Made by a program: the position numbers and the translations under genes. A stretch of DNA of 18,711 nucleotides from CAZXCG01 sp964639205 (lineage in GTDB: Bacteria > Bacillota > Clostridia > Oscillospirales > Acutalibacteraceae), in assembly GCA_964639205.1 (NCBI GenBank), contig CAZXCG010000028.1, forward strand, positions 1-18,711. The letters run 5' to 3'. Shown here piece after piece: positions 7,527-15,480 of this stretch (position 1 is the first letter of the stretch; every line of letters begins with the position of its first letter). The notes under the pieces are model-generated. The model was not told where the DNA came from. It made no database searches and saw only the letters and a list, made by a program, of their open reading frames with translations.

Positions 7527-8372
7527 ATGCGAAAAATAAAGAAGCGTTTTTCCGTTATATTGTGTACGGCGCTTGTGCTTTGCACCGGTCTGATGACCGC
7601 GCTTGCACCGAATCCGGGGGATAAAGGCAGCGTTGATATACCGATATTGATGTATCATTCGCTGCTTAAAGATAAAGCGCGTTGGAACAGCTATGTAATT
7701 TCACCGGATGAATTTGAACGCGATCTTATCTATTTAAACGAAAGCGGGTACAGCACTGTGTTTATATCTCAGCTTTCGGAATATGTATATAAAGGAACGC
7801 CGCTGCCTGAAAATCCGGTTGTCATAACCTTTGACGACGGAAATTACAATAACTACAGTTACGCGTTTGAGCTGCTTAAAAAGTATAATTGCAAAATGGT
7901 CCTTTCGCCGATAATTTCCTGCGTTCAGCAGTACAGCGAGGCGCAGGAAATTTCGCCTACCTACGGCTATTGCGGATGGGAGCAGCTTAAAGAAATGCAA
8001 ACAAGCGGTCTTGTGGAAATACAGAATCACAGCTGGGATTTGCACAGAACTTCGGGACGCTTGGGCGCTATGCAAATAGCGGGAGAAAGCAACGCGGATT
8101 ACGCAGAAGCCGTAGGCTCCGACATTCAAAAAGCGCAGAATATGATTTTTGATATGCTTGGAGTCAGTCCGCAGTGCTTTACTTACCCTTTCGGCGCATA
8201 TAACGCCCAGGGAGAAGCGCTCATAAAGGAGCTTGGCTTTGTTTGCTCGCTCAGCTGTACCCAAAAGACGAGTACTGTTGTGCGCGGCAATCCCGAAAGT
8301 CTTTATAATTTGGGGCGCTTTCTGCGCGACAACTCGCACAGCGCCGAATTGATTCTTACGCAAAATAATTGA
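7527..8372 (+). CDS. Secreted/membrane-anchored polysaccharide deacetylase (CE4, NodB fold)
   Basis: The 281-residue protein has a positively charged N-terminus and a hydrophobic segment (about 8-28), a signal peptide or membrane anchor. The CE4 domain begins PILMYHSLL (H44). Motif 1 is TFDDG at 101-105, giving the catalytic base D103 and metal ligand D104. Motif 2 is HSWDLH at 168-173, giving zinc ligands H168 and H173. Motif 3 is reduced to TYPFGAYN at 219-226, without the arginine of the usual RxPxG. Family members remove N- or O-acetyl groups from peptidoglycan or other cell-surface sugars outside the membrane. The substrate cannot be told here. The start ATG at 7527 has GGGTGAT (7509-7515) upstream with a rather long spacer. 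Its stop overlaps the ribosome site of the next gene, so the two form an operon with a cell-wall theme. Confidence 0.9.
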   Translation: MRKIKKRFSVILCTALVLCTGLMTALAPNPGDKGSVDIPILMYHSLLKDKARWNSYVISPDEFERDLIYLNESGYSTVFISQLSEYVYKGTPLPENPVVITFDDGNYNNYSYAFELLKKYNCKMVLSPIISCVQQYSEAQEISPTYGYCGWEQLKEMQTSGLVEIQNHSWDLHRTSGRLGAMQIAGESNADYAEAVGSDIQKAQNMIFDMLGVSPQCFTYPFGAYNAQGEALIKELGFVCSLSCTQKTSTVVRGNPESLYNLGRFLRDNSHSAELILTQNN

Positions 8373-8383
8373 GGTGAAATATT

Positions 8384-8908
8384 ATGCCCAACGTTTATTT
8401 AAGCCCGTCGCTTCAGGAAAATACCTTCTTTGCGGGAGGCGGCACCGAAAAATATTATATGAACCTTATCGCCGACGATATGGTCAGCGCTTTGGAAAAG
8501 GCGGGAATCGAAGCCGCACGCAGTAAAGCGGAAATGACCGCAAGACAGGTAATTGAAGACTCCAACTCTGCAAGAAGGGATTTGTACCTTGCAATACGCT
8601 CGAGAACCGCGCCGCCCGATGAAGCCGGAAAAGAGTACGGCGCTGATTTTTACTATCGCGCGGCAAGTACTCGCAGCAGAGAATTTGCCGAAAATATGGC
8701 AAAAAGTTTAAATAGCATATATAAAGAGGAAAACGTCAGGGCGCGCCCGGACGCGACGCTTGCAGAGCTTACAAGAATATCTGCTCCGTCTGTAGTAGTC
8801 GTGATAGGCTGTCACAGCATTTCGGCGCAGGCTCGGCTCATACGCGAAAATATCCGGGAAATTGCAAAATTACTTGCGGAAAGTATTATTTGCATACTTG
8901 CAAAATAA
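8384..8908 (+). CDS. Amidase_3-like N-acetylmuramoyl-L-alanine amidase homologue, probably inactive
   Basis: The 174-residue protein resembles the clostridial amidase_3 subfamily that begins with VYLSPS-x-QE and GG-x-TE-x-YYMN, followed by IADDM, MTARQ-x-IEDSN, and a C-terminal APSVVVVIGCHS segment. In the active proteins I recall, the middle motif reads LALHSNAAP and supplies a zinc-binding histidine. Here it reads LAIRSRTAP, with R72 in the histidine position. The catalytic glutamate expected in APAV-x-VE is replaced by valine near 139-140. Only H144 and E22 of the likely ligands remain. There is no signal peptide, as in some relatives. It is probably a pseudoenzyme, perhaps a peptidoglycan-binding or regulatory protein. 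GAGGTGA (8371-8377) overlaps the deacetylase stop codon, so the two genes are translationally close, and a strong terminator follows. Confidence 0.7.
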   Translation: MPNVYLSPSLQENTFFAGGGTEKYYMNLIADDMVSALEKAGIEAARSKAEMTARQVIEDSNSARRDLYLAIRSRTAPPDEAGKEYGADFYYRAASTRSREFAENMAKSLNSIYKEENVRARPDATLAELTRISAPSVVVVIGCHSISAQARLIRENIREIAKLLAESIICILAK

Positions 8909-8923
8909 ATAATGGGGCCGGGT

Positions 8924-8966
8924 ATCTCTCTGCTGTTAAAACAGCGGGGAGATATTTTTGATTTTT
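8924..8966 (+). terminator. Rho-independent terminator after the deacetylase/amidase-like operon
   Basis: ATCTCTCTGCTGTT (8924-8937) pairs with AACAGCGGGGAGAT (8940-8953), including two G-T wobbles. A run of Ts follows (8955-8959), then a second (8962-8966). It lies 16 bases after the amidase-like stop and just before the sequence gap. Confidence 0.9.
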
Positions 8967-8972
8967 AAATAT

Positions 8973-9072
8973 NNNNNNNNNNNNNNNNNNNNNNNNNNNN
9001 NNNNNNNNNNNNNNNNNNNNNNNNNNNNNNNNNNNNNNNNNNNNNNNNNNNNNNNNNNNNNNNNNNNNNNNN
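8973..9072. other. Assembly gap of exactly 100 Ns
   Basis: One hundred consecutive Ns are the usual placeholder for a scaffold join of unknown length. Gene order across this point rests on the assembler and not on sequence. Operon or neighbourhood arguments should not cross it. Confidence 0.99.
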
Positions 9073-9185
9073 TTAAACAACGCATAATTTTTAAATTAAG
9101 CGGATAGCGCGGTATTGCCCGGACGGTTTAATTTTTGCCGGTTTATTTTACAGTCCGCGGCAAAATAAAAGGCAGAGGAAAACAT
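9073..9185. other. Non-coding spacer with an AT-rich hairpin
   Basis: No gene is apparent between the gap and the next promoter. TTTATTTT (9142-9149) and AAAATAAA (9162-9169) form a perfect 8-bp inverted repeat around a GC-rich 12-base loop, with GCC and GGC further out. It could be the tail of a structure from a transcript lost in the gap. No T-run terminator form is clear. Confidence 0.4.
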
Positions 9186-9214
9186 TTGACTAATGTAAAA
9201 ATCAGCAGTATAAT
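9186..9214 (+). promoter_or_regulatory. Consensus promoter for the activase/dehydratase operon, with an overlapping palindrome
   Basis: TTGACT (9186-9191), a 17-base spacer and TATAAT (9209-9214) form a near-perfect sigma-A promoter. The transcript should start near 9221, leaving a leader of about 65 bases. CAGTAT-A-ATACTG (9206-9218) is a perfect 13-base palindrome covering the -10 box, a position where a repressor would block initiation. That role is inferred. Confidence 0.85.
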
Positions 9215-9285
9215 ACTGTTAGTTGCGCAGCAGTGTAAGCGCGGCAAAAGGAAATGTTCATTAAGGGTACTTGGGGGCATGTTTT

Positions 9286-12186
9286 ATGAAGGTCGGAATA
9301 GACGTCGGATCAACGACGGTAAAGTGTGTTGTTCTCGACGACAATAATAAGCTTGTATACAGTACATACGAGAGGCATCTTTCTCAAATAACGCAAAAAA
9401 TAGCACAGGTAATGGAGGACGCCGTCCGCAAAATTCCCGCCTGCAAAAACGCTCCCGTAGCCATGTCCGGCAGCGCCGGCATGGGTATAGCGCAAAGCTG
9501 CGGAATAGATTTTGTTCAGGAGGTTTACGCCACCCGCGTAGCCGCCAACTTTTATATTCCCGGAACAGACGTCATTATTGAGCTGGGCGGCGAGGATGCA
9601 AAAATACTTTTCCTTTCCGGCGGAATGGAAGTGCGTATGAACGGAACCTGCGCCGGCGGCACCGGCGCGTTTATTGACCAGATGGCAACCTTGCTTAATG
9701 TTGACATCGGCGACCTTAATACTTTGGCGGCTTCCTATGAAAAAATCTATACAATAGCCTCGCGCTGCGGAGTTTTTGCAAAGACGGATATTCAGCCTCT
9801 GCTTAATCAGGGCGCGAGGAAAAGCGACATTGCCGCAAGCATTTTCTGCGCTGTTGTAAATCAAACCGTGGCGGGTCTTGCTCAGGGCAGAGAAATAAAG
9901 GGCAATATAGTTTATCTCGGCGGTCCGCTCACCTTTATGCCGGAGCTTCGCAGGCACTTTGACATTGAGCTTAAAACAACCGGCGTTTGTCCGGAAAATT
10001 CGCTTTATTTTGTTGCCATGGGAGCGGCGTTGTGCGCTGAAAACACTACGAATTTTGACGAACTGGAAAAAAGAGTGGCCAATTACCGCGGCAGCGGAAA
10101 TTTTGCCTTTAACCCTCCCCTCTTTGAAAGCAAAAAAGATTACTCCGATTTCACCGAGCGTCACGGACGCGCGAAAGTAAAAACCGGAGATATAAAAACC
10201 TACCGCGGCAACGTATTTATCGGTATGGACGCGGGTTCCACAACCGTAAAGGCGGTAGTCCTTGGCGAAAACGACGAGCTGCTTTACTCGAAATATCTGC
10301 CTAACAGCGGTAATCCTGTTCCCATAATTAAGGATTTTTTGGAGCAACTCTACAATATTGCTCCTGATGTGCATATCACCGCAAGCGCCGTTACCGGTTA
10401 CGGCGAGGAAATAATAAAAAACGCTTTCAGCGTAGATTACGGCATTGTTGAAACCGTTGCTCATTTTACTGCGGCGCGCTTTTTTATGCCCGATGTGGAA
10501 TTTGTTATTGACATAGGCGGTCAGGATATAAAGTGCTTTAAAATACACGCCGGCGCGATTGATAACATATTTTTAAACGAAGCGTGCTCCTCCGGCTGCG
10601 GCAGCTTTTTGCAGACCTTTGCAAACGCGCTCGGTTATTCCATAGAGGAATTTTCCCGTTTGGGACTTTTTGCAAAACATCCGGTCGATTTGGGCTCGCG
10701 CTGTACGGTGTTTATGAATTCCTCGGTTAAGCAGGCGCAAAAGGACGGAGCGACAATCGAGGATATTTCAGCCGGTCTGTCGCTGAGCGTTGTTAAAAAC
10801 GCGCTATATAAGGTTATACGCGCTTCAACTCCGGATGAGCTTGGGAAAAAAGTAGTTGTTCAGGGCGGCACCTTCTTAAACGACGCCGTGCTCCGCGCGT
10901 TTGAACAGGAAATGGGCGTGCAAGTTGTTCGCCCGACAATAGCGGGTCTTATGGGCGCTTACGGAGCCGCCCTCTACGCAAAGAACAAAGCAAAAACCGA
11001 CGGCGTTGAAAAAAGCTCGGTTTTGTGTGCAAACGAGCTTGCCGGATTTGTACACAAGATTTCGGTTGTCAACTGCGGTCTTTGTCCCAACAACTGCCGT
11101 CTTACCGTAAACACGTTTGCCGGCGGGAGAAAATTTATCGGCGGAAACCGCTGCGAACGCCCCGTCTCCAAAAAGACGAATCAAGCGGCACTTAATATTT
11201 ATGATTATAAGCGGCAGCTTCTGGACGGCTACAAGCCCGTAAAGGGCGGCAGAGGAGTTATTGGGCTCCCTATGGGACTTAATCTTTACGAAATGCTCCC
11301 CTTCTGGCATACGTTCTTCACAAGTCTCGGTTTTGAGGTTGTACATTCACCGCTTAACAGTCGAAATATTTATCAAAAGGGGCACCAAACAATACCGTCG
11401 GATACGGTGTGCTTCCCGGCGAAGCTTATGCACGGTCACGTGCAGACGCTTATCGACAGCGGCATCAAAACCATTTTCTACCCCTGTCTTTCCTATAATA
11501 TTGACGAAGGTCTGGGCGACAACCACTACAACTGCCCGGTAGTTGCATATTACCCCGAGGTTATAAAAAACAATATGCCCGACATTGAAAAAGTAACCTT
11601 TATCAACACCTATCTCGGGATTCACCGCCATAAGGATTTCCCCAAAAAAATATTTGCCGCCCTCAGCGAATATTTTCCGGAACTAACCTTACGCGAAGTA
11701 AAGCTGGCTTCTAAGGCGGCATACGCGGAGTATGACGGCTATCTTGCAAAAATCCGCAAAAAAGGCGACGAAATAATAGAACAATCCCGTAAAGAAGGCA
11801 GGCAGATAATTGTACTTTCGGGCAGACCGTACCATGTAGATCCCGAAATAAACCACGGTATCGACAAGCTTATAACGGGCTTCGGCGCGTCTGTTATATC
11901 CGAAGACGTTGTCTCCTGTAAGGTTGAAAAATTCCGCGTCGGCGTTCTTAATCAGTGGACATATCATTCAAGGCTGTATGCAGCGGCAAAATACGTTGGA
12001 ACCCAAAAAGATATGAACCTTGTGCAGCTTGTTTCCTTCGGCTGCGGCGTCGACGCAATCACCACCGACGAGGTAAGAGATATTCTTGAAAAAAGCGGTA
12101 AAATATACACGCAAATAAAGATTGACGAAATCACCAATTTGGGTGCGGTAAAAATAAGACTTCGCAGTCTTTTCGCCGCACTGTAA
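9286..12186 (+). CDS. Acyl-CoA dehydratase activase, two ASKHA domains plus DUF2229-like region
   Basis: The 966-residue protein holds two BcrAD/BadFG-type ATPase domains. Domain 1 (about 1-270) has the phosphate-binding GIDVGSTT at 4-11, C122 in CAGGTGAF and C161 in SRCGVF. Domain 2 (about 310-580) has GMDAGSTT from 313, C434 and C438 in CSSGCGSF, and C473 in SRCTVF. In the homodimeric activases of HgdC type, two such cysteines per subunit hold one [4Fe-4S] cluster. Here one chain carries both halves. A cysteine motif C597-x2-C600-x3-C604 with C623 follows, then a DUF2229-like region (about 655-870). Known activases use ATP to pass one electron to a 2-hydroxyacyl-CoA dehydratase. The substrate of this large family is unknown. 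The start is ATG 9286, with GGGGG at 9273-9277. An in-frame TTG at 9271 is upstream of that site. It is co-transcribed with the next gene. Confidence 0.88.
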   Translation: MKVGIDVGSTTVKCVVLDDNNKLVYSTYERHLSQITQKIAQVMEDAVRKIPACKNAPVAMSGSAGMGIAQSCGIDFVQEVYATRVAANFYIPGTDVIIELGGEDAKILFLSGGMEVRMNGTCAGGTGAFIDQMATLLNVDIGDLNTLAASYEKIYTIASRCGVFAKTDIQPLLNQGARKSDIAASIFCAVVNQTVAGLAQGREIKGNIVYLGGPLTFMPELRRHFDIELKTTGVCPENSLYFVAMGAALCAENTTNFDELEKRVANYRGSGNFAFNPPLFESKKDYSDFTERHGRAKVKTGDIKTYRGNVFIGMDAGSTTVKAVVLGENDELLYSKYLPNSGNPVPIIKDFLEQLYNIAPDVHITASAVTGYGEEIIKNAFSVDYGIVETVAHFTAARFFMPDVEFVIDIGGQDIKCFKIHAGAIDNIFLNEACSSGCGSFLQTFANALGYSIEEFSRLGLFAKHPVDLGSRCTVFMNSSVKQAQKDGATIEDISAGLSLSVVKNALYKVIRASTPDELGKKVVVQGGTFLNDAVLRAFEQEMGVQVVRPTIAGLMGAYGAALYAKNKAKTDGVEKSSVLCANELAGFVHKISVVNCGLCPNNCRLTVNTFAGGRKFIGGNRCERPVSKKTNQAALNIYDYKRQLLDGYKPVKGGRGVIGLPMGLNLYEMLPFWHTFFTSLGFEVVHSPLNSRNIYQKGHQTIPSDTVCFPAKLMHGHVQTLIDSGIKTIFYPCLSYNIDEGLGDNHYNCPVVAYYPEVIKNNMPDIEKVTFINTYLGIHRHKDFPKKIFAALSEYFPELTLREVKLASKAAYAEYDGYLAKIRKKGDEIIEQSRKEGRQIIVLSGRPYHVDPEINHGIDKLITGFGASVISEDVVSCKVEKFRVGVLNQWTYHSRLYAAAKYVGTQKDMNLVQLVSFGCGVDAITTDEVRDILEKSGKIYTQIKIDEITNLGAVKIRLRSLFAAL

Positions 12187-12207
12187 CGCTTTCCGGGAGT
12201 GAAAATT

Positions 12208-13551
12208 ATGGCAGAACTTCATTACGATAAAGATACAGGAAGGCTCCTTTTTACAAAGGAGATGAAAAACGAGTACACTATTTTGTTTCCGATGATGGCG
12301 CCCATACATTTTAATATTGTACGCAATGTGTTTTTGCATTACGGCTACAACGCCGTCCTGCTTGACACCGACGGACCGGAAATCGCCCAGACAGGGCTTA
12401 AATATGTACATAACGACACCTGCTACCCCGCCATTCTTGTAATCGGTCAGTTTATTAACGCGCTGCAAAGCGGCAAATACGATGTAAACCGCACGGCGCT
12501 TATGATAACGCAGACCGGCGGAGGATGCCGCGCTTCAAACTATATTCACCTTTTGCGCAAGGCTCTGCGCAAAGCCGGGTTTGAACAGGTGCCGGTCATT
12601 TCATTGAATCTTTCCGGCATGGAAAAAAACAGCGGCTTTACAATCACTTTGCCTATGATTCGCAGAGTTGTCGCCGCTTTGGTTTACGGCGACGTGCTTA
12701 TGCTTTTAAACAACCAGGTTAAGCCCTACGAGGTAAACAAGGGAACGAGCGGGGCTTTGGTTGAACGCTGGACAAAAGAGCTCACAGAACAGTTTGCCGT
12801 AGGCAAGGGCTATAAAACCAAAGAAATGGAAGCAAATTTGGATAAAATCTGTATTGATTTTAAGAACATTGAAATTAACCGGGTCCCGAAAATCAAAGTA
12901 GGCATAGTAGGCGAAATTTACGTTAAATACGCCCGTCTCGGCAACAACGACCTCGAAAGCTTTCTGGAGCGTCAGGACTGCGAGATATGTCTGCCGGGTA
13001 TTATCGGCTTTGCTCTGTTTAAGGTTGACAACAGGCTTGAGGACTATAAGCTCTATGGAGGAAATATCCTGAAATATAAGGTCGTAAAGCTTTTGATGGA
13101 TTATGTCACCGACGTTGAAGGTATGATGATAAGAGCAACCGCAAAGCACGGATTTATGCCTCCTTTTGAATACAAGCATACAAAGGAGACAGTAAAGGAT
13201 GTAATAGGCTATGGCAGTAAAATGGGCGAAGGCTGGCTTCTGACTGCGGAAATGCTGGAGCTTGCCGAGGCCGGCTACGAAAATATCGTCTGCACTCAGC
13301 CGTTCGGCTGTCTGCCTAACCACATAAACGGAAAAGGAATGATACGCAAAATCCGCAGCGTAAATCCCAAAGCAAACATCGTCGCCATAGATTACGATCC
13401 GGGCGCACCGAGGGTTAATCAGGAAAACCGCATTAAGCTTATGCTTGCAGTTGCAAAGGAAAACCTACAGGCAGAAATCAACAAAGAAAAAAAAGAGAAA
13501 ACGTCAGAAAGCGAACCGGTGCTTGCAGCGGCAGGCAAAACCATTGATTAA
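12208..13551 (+). CDS. 2-hydroxyacyl-CoA dehydratase-like protein, partner of the activase
   Basis: The 447-residue protein matches the C-terminal part of the roughly 1,400-residue activase/dehydratase fusion proteins of Clostridia. Conserved segments include FPMMAPIHFNIV, NDTCYPAI (C72), TQTGGGCRASNY (C107) and CTQPFGCLPNH (C362 and C368), likely iron-sulfur or structural cysteines. The last 30 residues are rich in Lys and Glu and look disordered. The likely job is to receive electrons from the activase, by analogy to HgdA/B. The real reaction is unknown. ATG 12208 is preceded by GGGAG (12195-12199) at eight bases, and the gene begins 21 bases after the activase stop. The presence of its own ribosome site favours a genuine split over a sequencing frameshift. 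A terminator follows at 13562. Confidence 0.85.
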   Translation: MAELHYDKDTGRLLFTKEMKNEYTILFPMMAPIHFNIVRNVFLHYGYNAVLLDTDGPEIAQTGLKYVHNDTCYPAILVIGQFINALQSGKYDVNRTALMITQTGGGCRASNYIHLLRKALRKAGFEQVPVISLNLSGMEKNSGFTITLPMIRRVVAALVYGDVLMLLNNQVKPYEVNKGTSGALVERWTKELTEQFAVGKGYKTKEMEANLDKICIDFKNIEINRVPKIKVGIVGEIYVKYARLGNNDLESFLERQDCEICLPGIIGFALFKVDNRLEDYKLYGGNILKYKVVKLLMDYVTDVEGMMIRATAKHGFMPPFEYKHTKETVKDVIGYGSKMGEGWLLTAEMLELAEAGYENIVCTQPFGCLPNHINGKGMIRKIRSVNPKANIVAIDYDPGAPRVNQENRIKLMLAVAKENLQAEINKEKKEKTSESEPVLAAAGKTID

Positions 13552-13561
13552 AGCGGAATAT

Positions 13562-13595
13562 ACGGCGCACGGAAAAGCTATCCGCGCGCCGTTTT
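13562..13595 (+). terminator. Terminator after the activase/dehydratase operon
   Basis: ACGGCGCACGGA (13562-13573) pairs with TCCGCGCGCCGT (13581-13592) apart from one A-C mismatch, with a seven-base loop and TTTT after it. It lies ten bases after the stop codon. Confidence 0.75.
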
Positions 13596-13608
13596 ACGGT
13601 ATAAATTC

Positions 13609-13651
13609 AGCGCAGGCGTCCCCCTGCTTTGCCTTACGGCAGCGCTTTTTT
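13609..13651 (+). terminator. Possible second terminator-like structure
   Basis: AGCGC (13609-13613) can pair with GCGCT (13642-13646), enclosing a small GCAGG/CCTGC hairpin, and six Ts (13646-13651) follow. The stem is branched and weaker than the one at 13562. The remaining 13652-13758 is AT-rich and should hold the promoter of the ABC operon, but no convincing -35/-10 pair was seen. Confidence 0.35.
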
Positions 13652-13758
13652 AATCAAGCTTTCCGGACTTTTTTATCGGTATAAAACGCTTTTAAAGCCG
13701 AATAATTCATAATACAGAAACAAAAAGTATTAAATATCTTCAAAATCGGGTGTTTTAT

Positions 13759-15480
13759 ATGTTCAAGCTGAGGAGATTTTTAAAGGATTATAAACTGCAG
13801 CTGACAATAGGTCCGTTTTTCAAATTGCTTGAGGCGGTTCTGGAGTTAATTGTTCCTCTTGTTATGGCGCAAATAATCGACGTCGGCATTAAAAACGGCG
13901 ACAAAAACTATATTCTCAGTCACGGCGGTATAATGCTGCTTTTAGGCGCGGTAGGACTTTGCAGCGCGCTCATATGTCAATATTCCGCTTCAATAGCCTC
14001 GCAGGGCTTCGGAACAAAGCTCCGTACCGAGCTTTATAAGCATATAAACACGCTGTCCCTGCGCGAGCTTGACCAAATAGGCACCGCCTCGCTTATTACC
14101 CGCCTGACCTCGGACATAAACGCGCTGCAACTTGCCGTCGCAATGCTCATCAGACTGGTTATACGCGCCCCATTCCTTGTTATCGGCGCTATGATTATGG
14201 CAATGACGGTTGACCTGAAACTGTCTGTAATCTTCATTGCGGCAGCCGTGCTGATTGCGCTTATTCTCCGGTTTATAATGAAGAAGAGCGTCCCGTATTT
14301 TAAGCGGCTGCAAAAAAAATTAGACTTGATTTCACTTGTCTCCCGTGAAAATTTGGAGGGTGCGCGCGTGGTACGCGCCTTTTCAAAGCAGGAAAAAGAA
14401 TGCCGTAAAATGGATGAAGCAACCGAGAGCCTTGCAAAAACCGCCGTACGTGTGGGCAAACTCTCCGCGCTTTTGAATCCACTTACCTATGCGGTTACAA
14501 ACCTTGCCGTGGTTTGCATTGTCCGGTTCGGCGCCGGAGAAGTCTATGCGGGTACACTCTCACAGGGCAGCATAATTGCTCTTGTTAATTATATGACGCA
14601 AATTACGCTTGCGATGGTTGTGCTTTCAAACCTTGTGGTTATATTTACCAAGGCTTCGGCCTCGGCGGAAAGAATTAACGCGGTATTTGAGCTTCAGAGC
14701 GGTATGAGCGAGGGAGAAAAAGACATAAGTCCTTGCGGCGAATACGCGCTTGAGCTTGAAAACGTAAGCTTTGCCTATAACTGCGACAAGCCCGTGCTTA
14801 AAAACATCAGCTTTAAACTTAAAAAAGGAGAAACTCTCGGCATAATAGGCTCAACCGGCAGCGGGAAAACAACTCTTATACAGCTTGCCGCCGGATTTTA
14901 TGACCCCCAAAGCGGTACAGTGCGTCTGTTCGGCGAGAATATAAAAAATTTAAAAAATTCCGCGATTAGGCATTGCATAAACATCGTACCTCAGCGCGCC
15001 GCTTTGCTCAGCGGAACCGTACGAAGCAATCTTACGCTGCTTAACCGCTCGGCAGACCCGGACGAGCTTTGGAACGCGCTTGAAATTGCCATGGCGGACG
15101 GCTTTGTTAAGGAGCTTCCCTCAAAGCTTGACGCGCCTGTTGCACAGGGAGGCAAGAACTTTTCGGGCGGACAGCGTCAGCGCCTTACAATTGCGCGCGC
15201 CGTAGCCGGCGGTGGAGATATACTTATATTCGACGACAGCTTTTCCGCGCTTGACAATAAAACACAGGCGGAAATAAAGCGTATGATTTCAAATCGCCTT
15301 GCGGACAAAACAAAAATTATTGTTTCACAGCGGGCAAGCGCCATCCGTGATGCAGACAAAATTCTGGTTATTTCAAACGGTGAAATACTTTCCTGCGGTA
15401 CGCATAACGAGCTGCTGAAAAGCTGCGGCGAATATTACGAAATCTGTAAATCTCAGGACTGTGCGGAGGCGACGGCATGA
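13759..15480 (+). CDS. Heterodimeric ABC exporter subunit with degenerate ATP site (TM287/BmrC-like)
   Basis: This 573-residue half-transporter has about six membrane helices (residues 1-310) followed by a nucleotide-binding domain. Walker A is GSTGSGKTT at 364-372 and the signature is FSGGQRQR from 468. Walker B is ILIFDD, with D493 where catalytic glutamate is normal. The H-loop histidine is replaced by Q524 (VSQRAS). Asp for Glu and Gln for His are the marks of the degenerate-site subunit in TM287/288-type exporters. Such exporters move drugs, lipids or peptides out across the membrane. The substrate is not predictable. The ATG at 13759 is chosen over the GTG at 13750 because the GGGTG ribosome-like site (13748-13752) overlaps the latter. 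The stop overlaps the next start (ATGA), so both subunits are made together. Confidence 0.92.
   Translation: MFKLRRFLKDYKLQLTIGPFFKLLEAVLELIVPLVMAQIIDVGIKNGDKNYILSHGGIMLLLGAVGLCSALICQYSASIASQGFGTKLRTELYKHINTLSLRELDQIGTASLITRLTSDINALQLAVAMLIRLVIRAPFLVIGAMIMAMTVDLKLSVIFIAAAVLIALILRFIMKKSVPYFKRLQKKLDLISLVSRENLEGARVVRAFSKQEKECRKMDEATESLAKTAVRVGKLSALLNPLTYAVTNLAVVCIVRFGAGEVYAGTLSQGSIIALVNYMTQITLAMVVLSNLVVIFTKASASAERINAVFELQSGMSEGEKDISPCGEYALELENVSFAYNCDKPVLKNISFKLKKGETLGIIGSTGSGKTTLIQLAAGFYDPQSGTVRLFGENIKNLKNSAIRHCINIVPQRAALLSGTVRSNLTLLNRSADPDELWNALEIAMADGFVKELPSKLDAPVAQGGKNFSGGQRQRLTIARAVAGGGDILIFDDSFSALDNKTQAEIKRMISNRLADKTKIIVSQRASAIRDADKILVISNGEILSCGTHNELLKSCGEYYEICKSQDCAEATA

Noticed and set aside
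7734..8363. 209-codon minus-strand ORF opposite the deacetylase
   Set aside because: The CE4 motifs are on the plus strand, and the antisense frame shows no domain.
9310..10548. 412-codon minus-strand ORF opposite the activase
   Set aside because: The plus strand carries all the ASKHA motifs. The antisense protein is a repetitive Ala/Gly/His/Tyr mix with no family resemblance.
12706..13323. 205-codon minus-strand ORF opposite the dehydratase-like gene
   Set aside because: It is a shadow of a conserved coding region and has no ribosome site or known motif.
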